NCBI RefSeq assembly: GCF_030052815.1
Contig: NC_079499.1
Coordinates: 72,369,760-72,433,759, forward strand
Direction of reading: 5' to 3'
From: Hevea brasiliensis
Lineage: Eukaryota; Streptophyta; Magnoliopsida; Malpighiales; Euphorbiaceae
DNA: 64,000 bases
In this document: positions 45,196 through 57,300 of the stretch, piece by piece
Layout: the number at the start of each line of letters is the position of its first letter
Numbering within the stretch: the stretch's first letter is position 1
Position numbers and translations under genes: made by a program
Notes under the pieces: generated by a model
Database searches by the model: none
Seen by the model: only the letters and a program-made list of their open reading frames with translations
Told to the model about the DNA's origin: nothing

Positions 45196-47986
45196 AGGAA
45201 TGAAAGTGATTAATTAAGGTAGTTGTGAAAATTTATAATGGAAATTAGGGTTTTGAGGTGTGAAACTTGGATTTAGCTTATGAAATTGATAAAGAACATT
45301 ATAAGGGCCAATTAGTGACCATTTTAGGTAAGTTGACCATAATTTGGACTGAAATGTAGCATGGCAAAGGGAATGAGTAGGCTGCCTTGTAAGTGCAGCA
45401 GGGTGACTGAAATTTCAGTCCACTTGGACTGCCATATCTTGGGCTGTGTTGGTCCAATTAGTGTTTAGCCAATTGGACATGAAACTAGGCTTATAATGGC
45501 ACATTTTTTCTGAAGAAACCATGCCCAAAAGACCAAAGCAAGTGGACCAAAAGTTGGCCCCAATCCGGATACCCTGCAACAGCACCTGCAGAAATGACCA
45601 AATGAACAGTAACTGTTCATTTGGCCATAACTCACTGTAGAGTTGGTCAATTGACCTGAAATGTTTACAGCAACACGATATGATATAGGCAAACAACTTT
45701 CATGAAGAACATCACCCCAAATTATGCCATTAACCCATTCAAATTATTGAACAAAGTTGAGTTATCAAACCTGCAACTCTGCAGATTTACATTTGAACAG
45801 TAATGTTTGGATGGCTATAACTCTCTCTAGAAAACTCGGATTTAGGCGATTCTTGAACCGATGGAAATCTAAGGCATGGTAGAACATTTCATATGAAGAA
45901 AGTTAGACCAAATTATGAACTTAACTTGGTCAAATTACTGACCAAACTTGGACCAAAATCTGCCAAAACCCAAAATTTCAGCAGGAACAGTACACGTGAA
46001 CAGTAAACTTATTTTGGCCATAACTTGAGCTACAAAACTCCAAATGGAGTGATTCAAAAAAAGAAATTCAACTAGACAAAATAAGAAACAACTTTCATGT
46101 TTACCATTTCCTCAAATTCCCACTGTAACAGTGTTTAATGGAATAGTAAAGTTAAGCTTCAAAAACTGAAAATTTTGTTTCCCTTGGTTTTAAGTTTAGA
46201 AATGGTATGGGTGCTCAATTCCAACAAGTTTTAAATGCAAAATGTTGTATCTTGGAGAACTTAGGTTCAATAAATTTATTGTGTATGAAAAAGTCAACAT
46301 TTTGGTTGACTAGTAAGGTGAACAGTAAACAAAATGACACATATTACATAAGTAATACAACTTGAAATATAAAATGTAATTAACACAAATGGATTGTTTA
46401 GAGTATAAATGAGATAAAGTTATCATTAGGATTTACGTCTTTGTTTCAAATAAGATTATAATACCTTGTACAAAAATTGGTACATGAGAGGTAATAATGT
46501 GAATACTAATTCATATAAATATTGTAACGATTAGATGAATCACATGGATGTGTAAATGGGTTAATTGCTCTCATCATGAGAGAAATGGAAATATTTCGAT
46601 GTACAAATGGTACATGAAAATCGATTGATGTAAATTGCAATTAACGTGAATGGTATGATGAATGCATAAATTATATAAAAATGAGATTTGAAGATTTATG
46701 CTTCTACTATAAATAAAATTAAAATACTATGAACGATAATTGGAACATAAAATGAAATAATAAAACTTATGAACATTTAATGATATTATGTGCCCTAGTA
46801 TACCTAATAAGAGTGGTTTGGATAGTTTGGCATGCCAATAGGGTATTGTTTTAGCAGTACTATGAAAGGCTTTATGCCTATATTCATGACTTTATGCCCG
46901 TATTCATGGCTTTTATGCCCGTATTCATGGCTTTTATGCCCGATTATGTGATATCATGGCTTTTTAGCCATACTGACTGCATACGTGGTAGACGTTCTGC
47001 GTCCCATGGTATGACGGCCCGAGGCACCGCGGTGTCCAGTGCCAACGACCCGTTATCGATCGATTGTCCAAAGATAGGTTACTTGGGCATGGAAAAGTAT
47101 AACTGTGATTGAACTGATTATTAAAGAAAATACGAAAATTAAGAATCAGGAATGATTGCAAAAATACAAAGAAGCTCAAGATCATGAAGAAAATAATTAA
47201 CGAAATGCATGAAGAAGTTAATATCATAAAACATGATTAGCCCTCGACTAAACAATAAGTTAGTAATTATTCATTTCTTATGAACACAATAGCAAGGAAA
47301 TTATTATTTTTATTTGCATATTATATTTTCTTGTATTATTTGCACCACTAAGCTTTATGCTTAGCGCGTCGCTTTTGCAACGCGTAGGTACTGAAGATTT
47401 GGACAGAGGGCCCAGTAGACCACAGATTTGGTAAGGCAGTTCACAGTTCTGCATAGTGTCCGTGTCACCTCACCATCCACAGTGCATTGGTAGGACACTA
47501 GGTTTCATTTTGACATTTTGTAACTAATTTCTATTTTCTCATATGTATTTGAACTTATGGAATGTATTTTGAGGTTCATGTAAATAATGAAAAATCGTAT
47601 TAATGAATGTAAAAGTGAATGTTTATCTGTGATTTATACATGATATCACATGAGATGAATTATTGAGAAATGAATGGTGAAAAATGTTGAGATTTTGATA
47701 TTGAAGTTTGAGAGTGATGAGATGATTGAATATGATCATAGGAAGTGTTTTTCACAGGCTCCGAAGAACTGTTTTCTCCATTTTTAGCCGGTACTTTGCC
47801 GGATTTTCTATAAAATTCTCGGAACCTCAAATAAATTATAATTTCGATAAATGGCTTAAATAAATTATATTTCACAAGTTATATTCAAAAGGAAGAATAA
47901 AAATGAATTAAGATAAAATAGAGTGCTCGGCACACTGAGTGGCATAACTTGCTCGGCTACACTGTAGTCGGGTAAGGGGTGTCACA
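44096..47986 (+). repeat. N 3' LTR
   Basis: Same elements as the 5' LTR, including the (AT)n run (45139-45192), inverted repeat (45598-45624), modules (about 45415-46110) and 20-bp repeats (46867-46943). Differences from the 5' LTR cluster at the first 60 bases and near 47030-47070 and 47378-47400. Confidence 0.95.
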
Positions 47987-47991
47987 ACCTC

Positions 47992-48931
47992 CCTCATTGA
48001 TTTCGATTAATGGGGTTGTAGATTGCTTTGTCGTGGTGTACAATACGGCATTGATCGAAAATTTTGTGTCATGGCTTAAGTTGTATATGATTTTGGCAAC
48101 ACTGTGTTTAATAAATTATTTGACTAAATGGTGTTATTATGAGCTTTGATATTTGTGAAATGTGACTGAGAAGTATTCAAATGGTGTTTTATCAAGGAAT
48201 GATTTATGTATTATATTTCAAATTTTTATTGTGCACCACTGAGTATATTTATACTCAGCGATAGCTTATTTTGCTGTCGCAGATAAGAGCAAGGAGAAAG
48301 CAGCAGAGTGAGCTGCTATCGAATTGTGGACCACATTGATCATTTTGTACGGGTATTATTTTATACCCTTGTAGATAATTTTGATGTAAATATAAAAATA
48401 TTATATGTATCAATGTAAGTTGAGCAGTTGTAAATAAATTGTAATAATATTATTTTGGATTTCCTTCTGTAAATTTAATATTTATACAAGTGAATTTCAT
48501 GTTTTATGCCTTGTGAATGAAGTATTAAATATTTTGAGATGATGAATTTTGATTTGTATTGTGGAATTACTTTGAAGTGATTTGAATTGAGTTGATTGAG
48601 ATTTATTGGAGGTTGGGAGTTGTGAAAAATTTTTGGAAGTGTTTTTCTCAGGTATTTGAAGAACTGTTTTCTTCAATTACAAACGGAACTCTGTCAAAAT
48701 TTTTATAAAATTTGCGGCAAAATTAAAATGGACAAAAATTTTTATTAGTATTTAAACTTTGAATAAATGGTTTTTAATTCCTACCAAAATGCTCACCACT
48801 TCCAAAATGTAAGAAAATTGTTTTAAAATCCCTTGTAGGGTACTTAATGAGTTATCGGTAGGTGAAGTTCGGTAGTTCATTAAGTATTCTACGGGATCAT
48901 GTTATGCCTTACAGAGGGGTAAGGTGTGACA
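47992..48931 (+). repeat. T LTR 1, right part
   Basis: Continues T LTR 1 after N and ends AAGGTGTGACA. Contains the conserved box TGTGCACCACTGAGT...AGCGATAGC...GCTGTCGCAG at 48228-48284, also present in H and K LTRs. Matches 56895-57834. Confidence 0.92.
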
Positions 48932-48939
48932 TGTTTTAG

Positions 48940-48951
48940 TGGTATCAGAGC
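48940..48951 (+). other. T primer-binding site (tRNA-Met type)
   Basis: TGGTATCAGAGC eight bases after the LTR end. A second copy is at 57843-57854 after LTR 2. Confidence 0.95.
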
Positions 48952-49120
48952 ATGGTTTTTCAATTAATTTTGACTATGTCTATGAATATTTCTTTGATAA
49001 GTACAACTGCTCAAGTGTCTTTAATTGATACATATGACATATTTACATCATGAATATGCACTAACAGAGCTCAACCTCCTTGTGTTTGATCTCAGGAAAT
49101 AAAAAATTTGGGAAAATGGA

Positions 49121-50225
49121 ATGGAAGGAGGAGATCATTCTGAAGAACAATCTGTTGAGGCTGAGGTTCAAGGGGGAGCCCCAGCACTCCAGAACGTGAG
49201 TGGGTCAGCCACTCCAGCTCCTACCCTAGCACCGCAGTTCCCTGCTCAGTTTGTACAGCAGATGGCTGCGTTTTTCCAGCAAATGGTGGATAATGTGCCA
49301 CACCAAGTTCAGATGCAAGTACCTATAGCACAACCACAGCCCTCAGCTCGGCAATATGAAAAATTGATGAAATTTGGGGCCACTGAGTTTAAAGGCACTG
49401 TGGATCCACTGGAGGCAGAACAGTGGTTGGAAAGAATGGAACGAGTTTTCAGAAAACTGCAGTGTACAGAAGAGATGAAGTTCGAGTATTCTGTTTCCTT
49501 GTTACAAGGGGATGCATATGAATGATGGAAGACCATCCCCCACAGCCTGGTTGAGCCACCTGTGCTGACATGGACAGATTTCCTGAGGGAATTCAGGCAG
49601 AAATGGGTTCCTGATGCATATGTGGATATGAAATTACAAGAATTCTTGAGTTTGAAAGAAGGGGACCAAACCATAGCAGAGTATGAGAGAGACTTCTCAA
49701 GGCTAAGCCACTATGCTGGAAACTTAGTCTCCACCCCCAGAGACAGATGTAAGAGGTTTGAGTTCGGATTAAGGCCGAATTTGAGGATGCAAGTCATGGG
49801 TTTCAGACATCAGAATTTCGCTGAGTTGATCTCACAGGCCCTAGAACTGGAAAGGATAGAATCAGAAGGGGCAGTGAAGAAGGGTACACAACAGAAAGAA
49901 AAGACTGAAAAGACTACGGGACAAGCATCTGAGAGTGGTTCCGGCAAGAGGAAACAGTTTGGGGGATCCAACTCCCGTAGATCTGGCAGAGGTAGATTTT
50001 CTGGCTAACGACCACCCCGGTCTGGTCAGCAGACCCAGCAGACACCCCGAGGAGCTCTATCAGTCCGGCAGTGTGAAACCTGTGGTAAAACTCATGGCGG
50101 GGTTTGTTTCAAGGCCACCGGTGCATGTTTTAACTGTGGAGGGAGTGAACATTTCGCTAAAGATTGCACTAGTCCGCGCCGTTCTGGACCTTCTGCTACA
50201 TCTGAGGGATCAGCCCAAGTCTCTG
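49121..50225 (+). pseudogene. gag: T gag with zinc knuckle
   Basis: Starts at ATG 49121 (MEGGDHSEEQ). Retrotrans_gag core: QYEKLMKFGATEFKGTVDP, LQGDAYE, then a TGA at 49523-49525 where H has Trp; DFLREFRQKWVPDAYVDMKL, FSRLSHYAGNLVSTPRDRCK and ISQALELERIESE follow in the same frame. A TAA at 50006 stands in a Gln-Arg-Pro-Pro context. Beyond it the frame holds a Cys-rich start (RQCETCGKTHGGVC) and a standard CX2CX4HX4C knuckle, CFNCGGSEHFAKDC. The two stops are the only defects. Confidence 0.92.
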
Positions 50226-50880
50226 CACCTAGAGGGTCACAGTCAGCTACTAGAGGTAGAGGCAGAGGTAAAGGTCCTAGTAACACTCTTGGAAGTCAAA
50301 GCACTGTTAACCAGCCAGTACCCAGTGGCGCACCAGTCAGAGTGTATACTATGCGTCAGAGGGAGGAGGCTGAAACATCAGACGTTGTAGCTGGTAATTT
50401 TTCCATCCTTGACCAAGATGTACATGTGTTATTTAATCCTGGCTCCACACATTCGTATGTTAGTGCTAGTGTGATGTGTTCTACTGCTTTTCAGTGTGTA
50501 CCAATGGACTATGATGTGCTAGTAACTAGTCCATTAGGCCAGGAGGTCAGGGTAAATAGGCTATATAGGGATTGTCCTCTGGTGATCCAAGGACACACTT
50601 TTCTGTCTGATTTGATTGAAATGCCCTTCAAAGATTATGACATTATCTTGGGCATGGATTGGTTAGCCAGGCATCATACGATGATTGACTGTAGACTAAA
50701 GACAGTCACTTTTGGTCTTCCTCAATATGGTGATGTAGTAATACATGGGGAGAGACAGTTATTACCTTCAAACATCATTTCAGCTGCACTGGCCAGGAAA
50801 ATGATTAAGAAAGGGTGTGACACGTACCTGGCACATGTGATAGACACCCAAGTGGGGAGTCCAAAGATCGAGGACATTCC
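50226..50880 (+). pseudogene. pol: T aspartic protease, catalytic Asp changed
   Basis: Same frame as gag. MRQREEAETSDVVAG leads into the protease. The active site reads LFNPGSTHSYVS; related chromoviruses have LFDPGSTHSYVS or DSG, so catalytic Asp is Asn (AAT). The rest of the domain is normal: FLSDLIEMPFKDYDIILGMD and WLARHHTMIDCRLK. The domain itself is free of stops. Confidence 0.88.
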
Positions 50881-51811
50881 TATCAGATGTGACTTTCCAG
50901 ATGTGTTTCCTGATGAATTGCCAGGATTACCTCCAGAAAGAGAAGTGCAGTTTGAAATTGATGTTATGCCTGGTGTAGACCCAATCTCCATAACACCATA
51001 CAGAATGGCACCGGCAGAACTAAAAGAATTGAAAGTGCAGTTGCAAGAGCTGCTTGATAAGGGCTTTATCCGCCCTAGTGTGTCACTTTAGGGAGCGCCA
51101 GTATTGTTTGTTAAGAAGAAGGATGTCACTCTCCGGTTATGCATTGACTATCGGCAGTTGAATAAGGTGACAATAAAGAACAGATACCCATTGCCCCGCA
51201 TTGATGACTTATTTGATCAGTTGAGGGGTGCAACTGTGTTCTCCAAAATTGATCTAAGATCACGTTATTATCAGTTGAGAGTACAAGAGCGGAGTATTCC
51301 TACAACTACTTTCAGAACCCGCTATGGCCATTATGAGTTCTTGGTCATGCCATTCGGGTTAACTAATGCTCCGACTGCTTTTATGGATCTGATGAACACT
51401 ATCTTCAGACCATACCTCAACCAGTTTGTTGTGGTATTTATCGATGATATATTAGTCTATTCGAGGAATGCAGAAGAGCATGATAGACATCTGCGGATTA
51501 TACTACAGACTTTGAGGGAGAAACAGCTTTATGCCAAACTATCGAAATGTGAATTTTGGCTGAAGGAGATATCCTTTTTGGGGCACATAGTATCAGCAGA
51601 GGGTATTAAGGTAGATCCTAGCAAGATTGAAGCTGTCCTTAATTGGAAGCCACCCAGAAATGTCACAGAGATTCGCAATTTTCTGGGGTTAGTTGGATAC
51701 TACCGTCGATTTGTGAAGGGATTCTCCATGTTGGCATCTCCATTGACCAAGCTACTTAGAAAGGATGTGAAATTTCAGTGGACGGACAAATGCTAGCAAA
51801 GTTTTGATTAA
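50881..51811 (+). pseudogene. pol: T reverse transcriptase
   Basis: Same frame. IRCDFPDVFPDELPGLPPE opens the domain; a TAG at 51089-51091 sits where the family has Trp (before [11 protein letters not shown]). It contains [34 protein letters not shown] with the first catalytic Asp, [10 protein letters not shown], and [14 protein letters not shown] with the Asp pair, then [20 protein letters not shown]. Stops at 51794-51796 (TAG) and 51809-51811 (TAA) lie between this domain and RNase H. Catalytic residues are kept. Confidence 0.92.
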
Positions 51812-52306
51812 TTGAAAAGATGTTTGACTGAGGCTCCAGTCCTGACTTTACCTACACCGGGTAAAGAATATACAATTTACAGCGATGCTTCTCACAATGG
51901 GTTAGGTTGTGTGTTGATGCAAGATCGAAATGTTATTGCCTATGCATCACGCCAGCTAAAACCGCATGAGAGGAATTATCTGACACATGACTTAGAGCTT
52001 GCAGCCATTGTGTTTGCTCTTAAGATCTGGAGGCACTATTTGTATGGGGAGAAATGTTACATTTACACAGATCATAAGAGTTTCAAGTATTTGGGCACCC
52101 AGAAAGAGTTGAATTTGAGACAGAGGAGATGGTTAGAGTTGATAAAAGACTATGATTGCCTGATAGACTATCAGCCAGGGAAAGCTAATGTTGTGGCTGA
52201 CGCCCTAAGTCGCAAGACTATGGCAAGTCTACAGGTTACTCCTTTGTCTTTGGTACATGAGTTGAGATCATTACATGCCAATTTAGAGATTAATGATGAG
52301 GGGTAG
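51812..52306 (+). pseudogene. pol: T RNase H
   Basis: Removes RNA from the RNA-DNA hybrid during reverse transcription. Same frame as RT. Acidic residues are in place: [38 protein letters not shown] and [12 protein letters not shown], followed by [15 protein letters not shown]. It ends at TAG 52304-52306. Confidence 0.92.
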
Positions 52307-53560
52307 ACAGCAGTTGCATGGCATGTACAGCCAGTGTTAATTGATCAGATCAGAATGGCTGCTCAGAATGATGAAAGATATCATAAGCTATTGGAAGAAG
52401 TCCGGAAGGGCAAGAAACCAGAGTTCTCAATCAAAGATGATGGTTTACTGCTACACCAGGGCAGAATGTGTGTTCCTAATGATGTTGATTTGAGGCAGAT
52501 TATTTTGAAGGAAGCACATGAGTCTCCTTTTGCTATGCACCCTGGTGGTACAAAAATGTATAGAGGGTTAAAGGAGCATTACTGGTGGATGGGTATGAAG
52601 AGAGATGTGGCAGAGTTTGTATCCAAATGCCTAACTTGTTAGCAAGTAAAGGCAGAGCATCAAGTACCAACTGGGTTGTTACATTCACTACCAGTGCCAG
52701 AATGGAAATGGGAAAGAATAACAATGGATTTTGTAATGGGACTTTCGAGGACACAGAAGAGTCATGATGAAGTGTGGGTCATTGTCGACAGACTGACTAA
52801 GTCCGCTCATTTTCTGCCAGTCCGAATGGACTACAGTTTAGACAGATTGGCCAGGTTGTACATCAATGAGATTTTAAGACTTCATGGAGTGCCAGCATCC
52901 ATTGTATCAGACAGAGATCCTAGGTTCACTTCTAGATTCTGGGGTAGTCTTCAGAGAGCCCTAGGAACTAGATTGAACTTCAGTACTGCATTCCACCCAT
53001 AGACAGATGGCCAGTTTGAGAGGTAATTCAGATCTTGGAGGATATGCTACGGGCTTGTGTGATTGAGTTTGAGGGTAGTTGGGATACACACTTGCCTTTG
53101 ATTGAGTTTGCTTACAACAACAGCTACCAATCAAGCATTGGGATACCTCCATATGAAGCTTTGTATGGCAGAAAATGTAGAACCCCGTTGTGTTGGGATG
53201 ACGTGGGTGAAAGAAAAATGATTGGACCCGAAATTGTTCAATAGACTGAAGAGAAAATTAGGGTGATCAAAGATCGACTTAAAGCTGCATCAGACCGTCA
53301 GAAGTCCTCTATTGACTTGAAAAGAAGGGATATTGAGTATGTAGTGGGTGAGAAAGTTTTCCTCAAGGTTTCTCCTTGGAAGAGGATTATGAGATTTGGC
53401 AGGAAGGGGAAACTAAGTCCTCGTTTTATCGGGCCATATGAGGTATTGGAAAGAGTGGGTCCTCTGGCTTATCATTTGGCACTACCTCCAGAGTTGGAGA
53501 AGATACATAACGTCTTCCATGTGTCTGTGTTGAGGAGGTATCGATCAGACCCATCTCATG
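52307..53560 (+). pseudogene. pol: T integrase
   Basis: The HHCC zinc finger is complete: EAHESPFAMHPGGTK then KCLTC, with TAG at 52640-52642 right after it. The core has [28 protein letters not shown] and DGQFER, which give D, D and E. A TAG at 53000-53002 and a one-base loss near 53020 follow, then [18 protein letters not shown] and [16 protein letters not shown] further TAG is at 53242. The C-terminal part reads FLKVSPWKRIMRFGRKGKL, FIGPYEVLERVGPLAYHLAL and HNVFHVSVLRRY. Confidence 0.92.
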
Positions 53561-53757
53561 TACTACCAGTAGAAGAAATTGAAGTGAATCTAAACCTCAC
53601 ATATGAAGAAGAACCCATAAAGATTCTGGCTTATGAGGTGAAGCAGCTACGGAACAAGCAGATACCATTGGTAAAAGTGCTGTGGAACCATCATTCGGGC
53701 TAGGAGGCTACTTGGGAACGAGAGGAGGACATGAGGAGACAACACCCATAGCTGTTC
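53561..53757 (+). pseudogene. T chromodomain
   Basis: After the integrase GPY/F part, the frame reads YEEEPIKILAYEVKQLRNKQ, IPLVKVLWNHHSG, TAG at 53701-53703, then EATWEREEDMRR and a TAG in a His-Pro-x-Leu-Phe context. This matches chromodomains at the end of chromovirus integrases, thought to steer insertion to heterochromatin. It fits the finding that H, T and N are each inside a related LTR. Confidence 0.85.
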
Positions 53758-53779
53758 AGAGATTGATACCAGGTAGAAT

Positions 53780-53784
53780 TTCGA
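53780..53784. other. Duplication junction 2 (T pol end to H flank)
   Basis: T sequence ends in GAATTTCGA, the expected start of the AATTTCGAGGACGAA run just before a PPT. It joins H sequence ATTCGACCTG (36745-36754). TTCGA is shared by both parents, a 5-bp microhomology. Confidence 0.8.
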
Positions 53785-54362
53785 CCTGTTTTGAGTGAGT
53801 TATGGCCAAAACACTAACTGCTGCTCAAATGGTCACTTTTCAGGCCTTAAATGCACTAATCTGGATTTGGTCAATTTTCAAGTTACCTTCCAAGCAGAAT
53901 TTTGGTAAGCTTCCTTCAAGAAAGTTGGCACTTTTTATGCCTAGTTTCACCTCCAATTGGTCTCATACCAATTGGAGCCACACACTTAAGGTTCTAAGCC
54001 AAAACATACACTGTCCTGCTATTCATTGTTCATCACTCATCAAATACACATCCTATGCCTACCAAGTTAACTCTTACATGTCATTTCTGTTTTGTACCTT
54101 ACCATTAACACATTTCACAACACTTTTTTGGTCATTTTGGCAGCTTGTAACCACACTCAATATGGACATTATAGTACAGAATTTTCCAAGTTCAAATTAC
54201 AAACAATTTAACTACATAATATAGCTCATTTACATGTCCAAACTCGAACTCTTATACACATATACATGTTGCCATAACAAGCACCATAATTCAACAATAA
54301 TATTCCATAAACCAAACCATGAAATAACATATTTTGGTCCACACTTCAAATTCTCGAATTGT
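53785..54362 (-). repeat. Second copy of H LTR flank (36752-37328)
   Basis: Same sequence as the H 5' LTR just left of T, with about 1-2% difference by eye. Ends at CGAATTGT before LTR 2 as at 37321-37328. Confidence 0.9.
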
Positions 54363-57300
54363 TGTAACACCCCTATTTGTATAGCTTAGTATATTTCACT
54401 GTTTCGGTGACCGGTGTCGGTCCGGACAATTAAGGGGATTAGAACCATATTTAAAACAACTAGAGAAACCATAAACACAAATAATTAGTAATGTTCAATT
54501 AGTTAAGTATAAATAAGAAAAACAGAACATAAGAAGTTAAACGAGCCGAGAGTCACAGCGATGGGTGACCTCCTTGGGAACGACTGCGAAGTCATTTAAA
54601 ACTCAAATTTCAAACCGTAAAATGTGACGCTACGGTCCTTAGGACCCTTATGAACACAGTAGAAAAGAGAAAATCACGAAAAAGTACTGTTAAGCCAGTC
54701 AAATAATTAGGTCAAGGAGCCGGAAGAAATATGAAATTATTTACAAACCGGGATGAACCGGCAAGAGGCAATTTGGTCAATTGACCTCGAGAGTTGACTC
54801 CTAACCTAACTCTTAAATAAAATTTGAGAAAATAAAATTTCAGAGTTGGGAATTAAATTAAAGAACTAATAGAAAAAAAAAAAAGAGAGGAAAATGAAAA
54901 AGTAAAAAGGTGATGACATCATGCATGACATCATGCATGATGCCATAAAAGGTATAATTAATAAAATAATTAAATGGGATTTTTTTTTGGTCTTCCATAA
55001 GCCAAAATTAGATAAAGAAAAGAAAAGAGAAAAAAAAAAAAGCCCTCATCTTCTTCCCATTCTTGCCGCCTCCCTTCCCTCTCCCAAGCTCTCTCACAAA
55101 CGACCATGAAAGCTCATTTTTGAGCTTGAAGAACCCAAAATCCAACCATAGAAAATTTTCCTACCATAACTAGAATTTGTTTGGGCAACTAAGAAAGAGG
55201 ATTTAAGGAAAATAAAGAAGAAAAATTTGAAGAAAAGGAGGAGGAAAATTCTGCTCAAGGTTAGAAATATAAACTTCAATTTTTTTTTCTTTAATTAGTG
55301 TTTGTATGGCATCAAGAGCTTGTAAATAAACTTAAAATGAAATAACAATATGGGGGAAGGACCAAACTGAAATTTCAGCCTGTTGAAGGGGAGTATGATT
55401 TTGTATGTTTTGATGGATTTGAATGAGTTTAAAAACCTTATTTAGTTGAATGGTTAGGATTAAGAGCACTAATTGTAATTAAATGCATGAGATGGATGAG
55501 TTAGGGTTTTGAATATTAGGGTTTGTGAACCAAAAATGTGAGGAATGAGCAAATGATATCTTTGACGTATTGTGAAGTGAAATAATGGTCAATTATGACC
55601 AAATGAGTTGTGTGGGAATGGTAGGAAATTAAGTTAAATTCGGAGGTTGTATGGTCATGCTGCTGGCAGCATGACCAAGTCAACTTTGAAGGACCAAAAC
55701 TGAAATTTTACAAGTCCAATTGATATGGTATAAATTGGGGATGAAAATAGACATAAAATGACACAATTTTCATTTAGGAATCATGCCCAAAAACTGACCA
55801 AAACCTAGTGAACAAATTGACCAAAGTTGGATAAGTGCAGTCTGCCATCAGATAAACCGACCAAATGAACAGTGTTTGTTCATTTGGTCATAACTCGAGC
55901 TAGACAGGTCAAATTGACCTGAAGTTTTACCAGTGGTTAGATGAGATATAGACCTAAAACTTTTATGAAGAACACAAGTCCAAATTCTGCCAGCAACCAA
56001 GCCATTTGGCCACCCCAATTTGGTGACCCAAATATGCCAGCACCAAAATTGCCAAGAAAATCTGGGTTGTTTTCCATCCGGCAACCCTGGTTCAAATGGC
56101 CATAACTTGAACTACAAAACTCAAATTGGGGTGATCCAAAAATGAGAATAAACTTAAGACAATAAGGAACATTTTCTATGAAGGAAGTTTTGTCAAATTC
56201 CAACAGTAGATTGACCAATGGAACAGTGCATTTAGGGACACTAAAACTAAAAATTTGACAATTTTGCCAAAAGGACTTAAGCTTTGAGAAAATGACCAAA
56301 ACCAACAAATTTAATGACCAAAATGTGGTATGTGGGTGAAGTTGGAGTTCCCACACCTATTAAGCCTTAAAAAGTCAACAATTTGACTTGAATAGTGTTG
56401 TGAATAGTAACCCAAAACACAAAAACTTCGAGAACATCGAAATTAGCACATTAAAGCTAGGTAAAAATGAAGTGAAATTTATTTTTGGATTTATACTAAG
56501 TTATGGTACTGAAACACTGTGAAATTGTGTGTTTCAGCTAAAAAAGACTTAGAAACTCAAAGCGACTGAGTCAAGGCCTAGAGGCGACTCATGTCAGGTC
56601 TGTGCACAGTAATTGTTGTTTAAATATATGATTCTTGAAAATTTGATTTTCTTTGAGTTAATTATGAATTGTGTTGTCACTTATGATTGTGAATATGACT
56701 TTGAAAATTTACCAGATTTCCAGTAAATTATTTGAATAAATTGTTTTGAATTGATTTTATGTTCACACTTAGCATAACAGTATCACATTATTCCTCCTCC
56801 ATTTATGGGGTTGAGATCGTTTATTTTCCTACCTCTCTGGCTTGCCAGTTGAGGTTGAGATCGGATGAGTACTCATTAGCTAGCTGGCCACCTCCCTCAT
56901 TGATTTTGATTAATGGGGTTGTAGATTGCTTTGTCGTGGTGTACAACACGGCATTGATTGAAAATTTTGTGTCATGGCTTAAGTTGTATATGATTTTGGC
57001 AACACTGTGTTTAATAAATTATTTGACTAAATGGTGTTATTATGAGCTTTGATATTTGTGAAATGTGACTGAGAAGTATTCAAATGGTGTTTCATCAATG
57101 AATGATTTATGTATTATGTTTCAAATTTTTATTGTGCACCACTGAGTATTTTTATACTTAGCGATAGCTTATTTTGCTGTCGCAGATAAGAGCAAGGAAA
57201 AAGCAGTAGAGTGAGCTGCTATCGAATTGTGGACCACATCGATCATTTTGTACGGGTGTTATTTTATACCCTTGTAGATAATTTTGATGTAAATATAGAA

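Larger units (their letters stand above)
39835..47986 (+). mobile_element. Element N: non-autonomous LTR element with 3.9-kb LTRs and a 355-bp internal region
   Basis: 5' LTR 39835-43740 (3,906 bp), internal 43741-44095, 3' LTR 44096-47986 (3,891 bp). The LTRs run TGTAACATCC...GGGGTGTCACA. Primer site TGGTATCAGAGC and a chromovirus-type PPT are present, and ACCTC flanks both sides. There is no gag or pol. The insertion is complete, with an empty site in the sister LTR of T, so it moved by proteins from another element. Confidence 0.95.

Noticed and set aside
50722..50991. Minus-strand frames inside T pol
   Set aside because: Shadows of the T protease and reverse transcriptase frame.
48932..53760. 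Endogenous pararetrovirus or an element with an envelope gene
   Set aside because: LTRs, primer site, PPT, integrase and chromodomain all mark LTR retrotransposons. No movement protein or envelope-like frame was seen after pol in T, or in the 3' region of A (15950-16845).
53802..54224. 140-residue frame (also 30548-30817 in part)
   Set aside because: Lies in H LTR sequence with the GGCCATAAC module. Other copies (36769-36963) break the frame and there is no family match.
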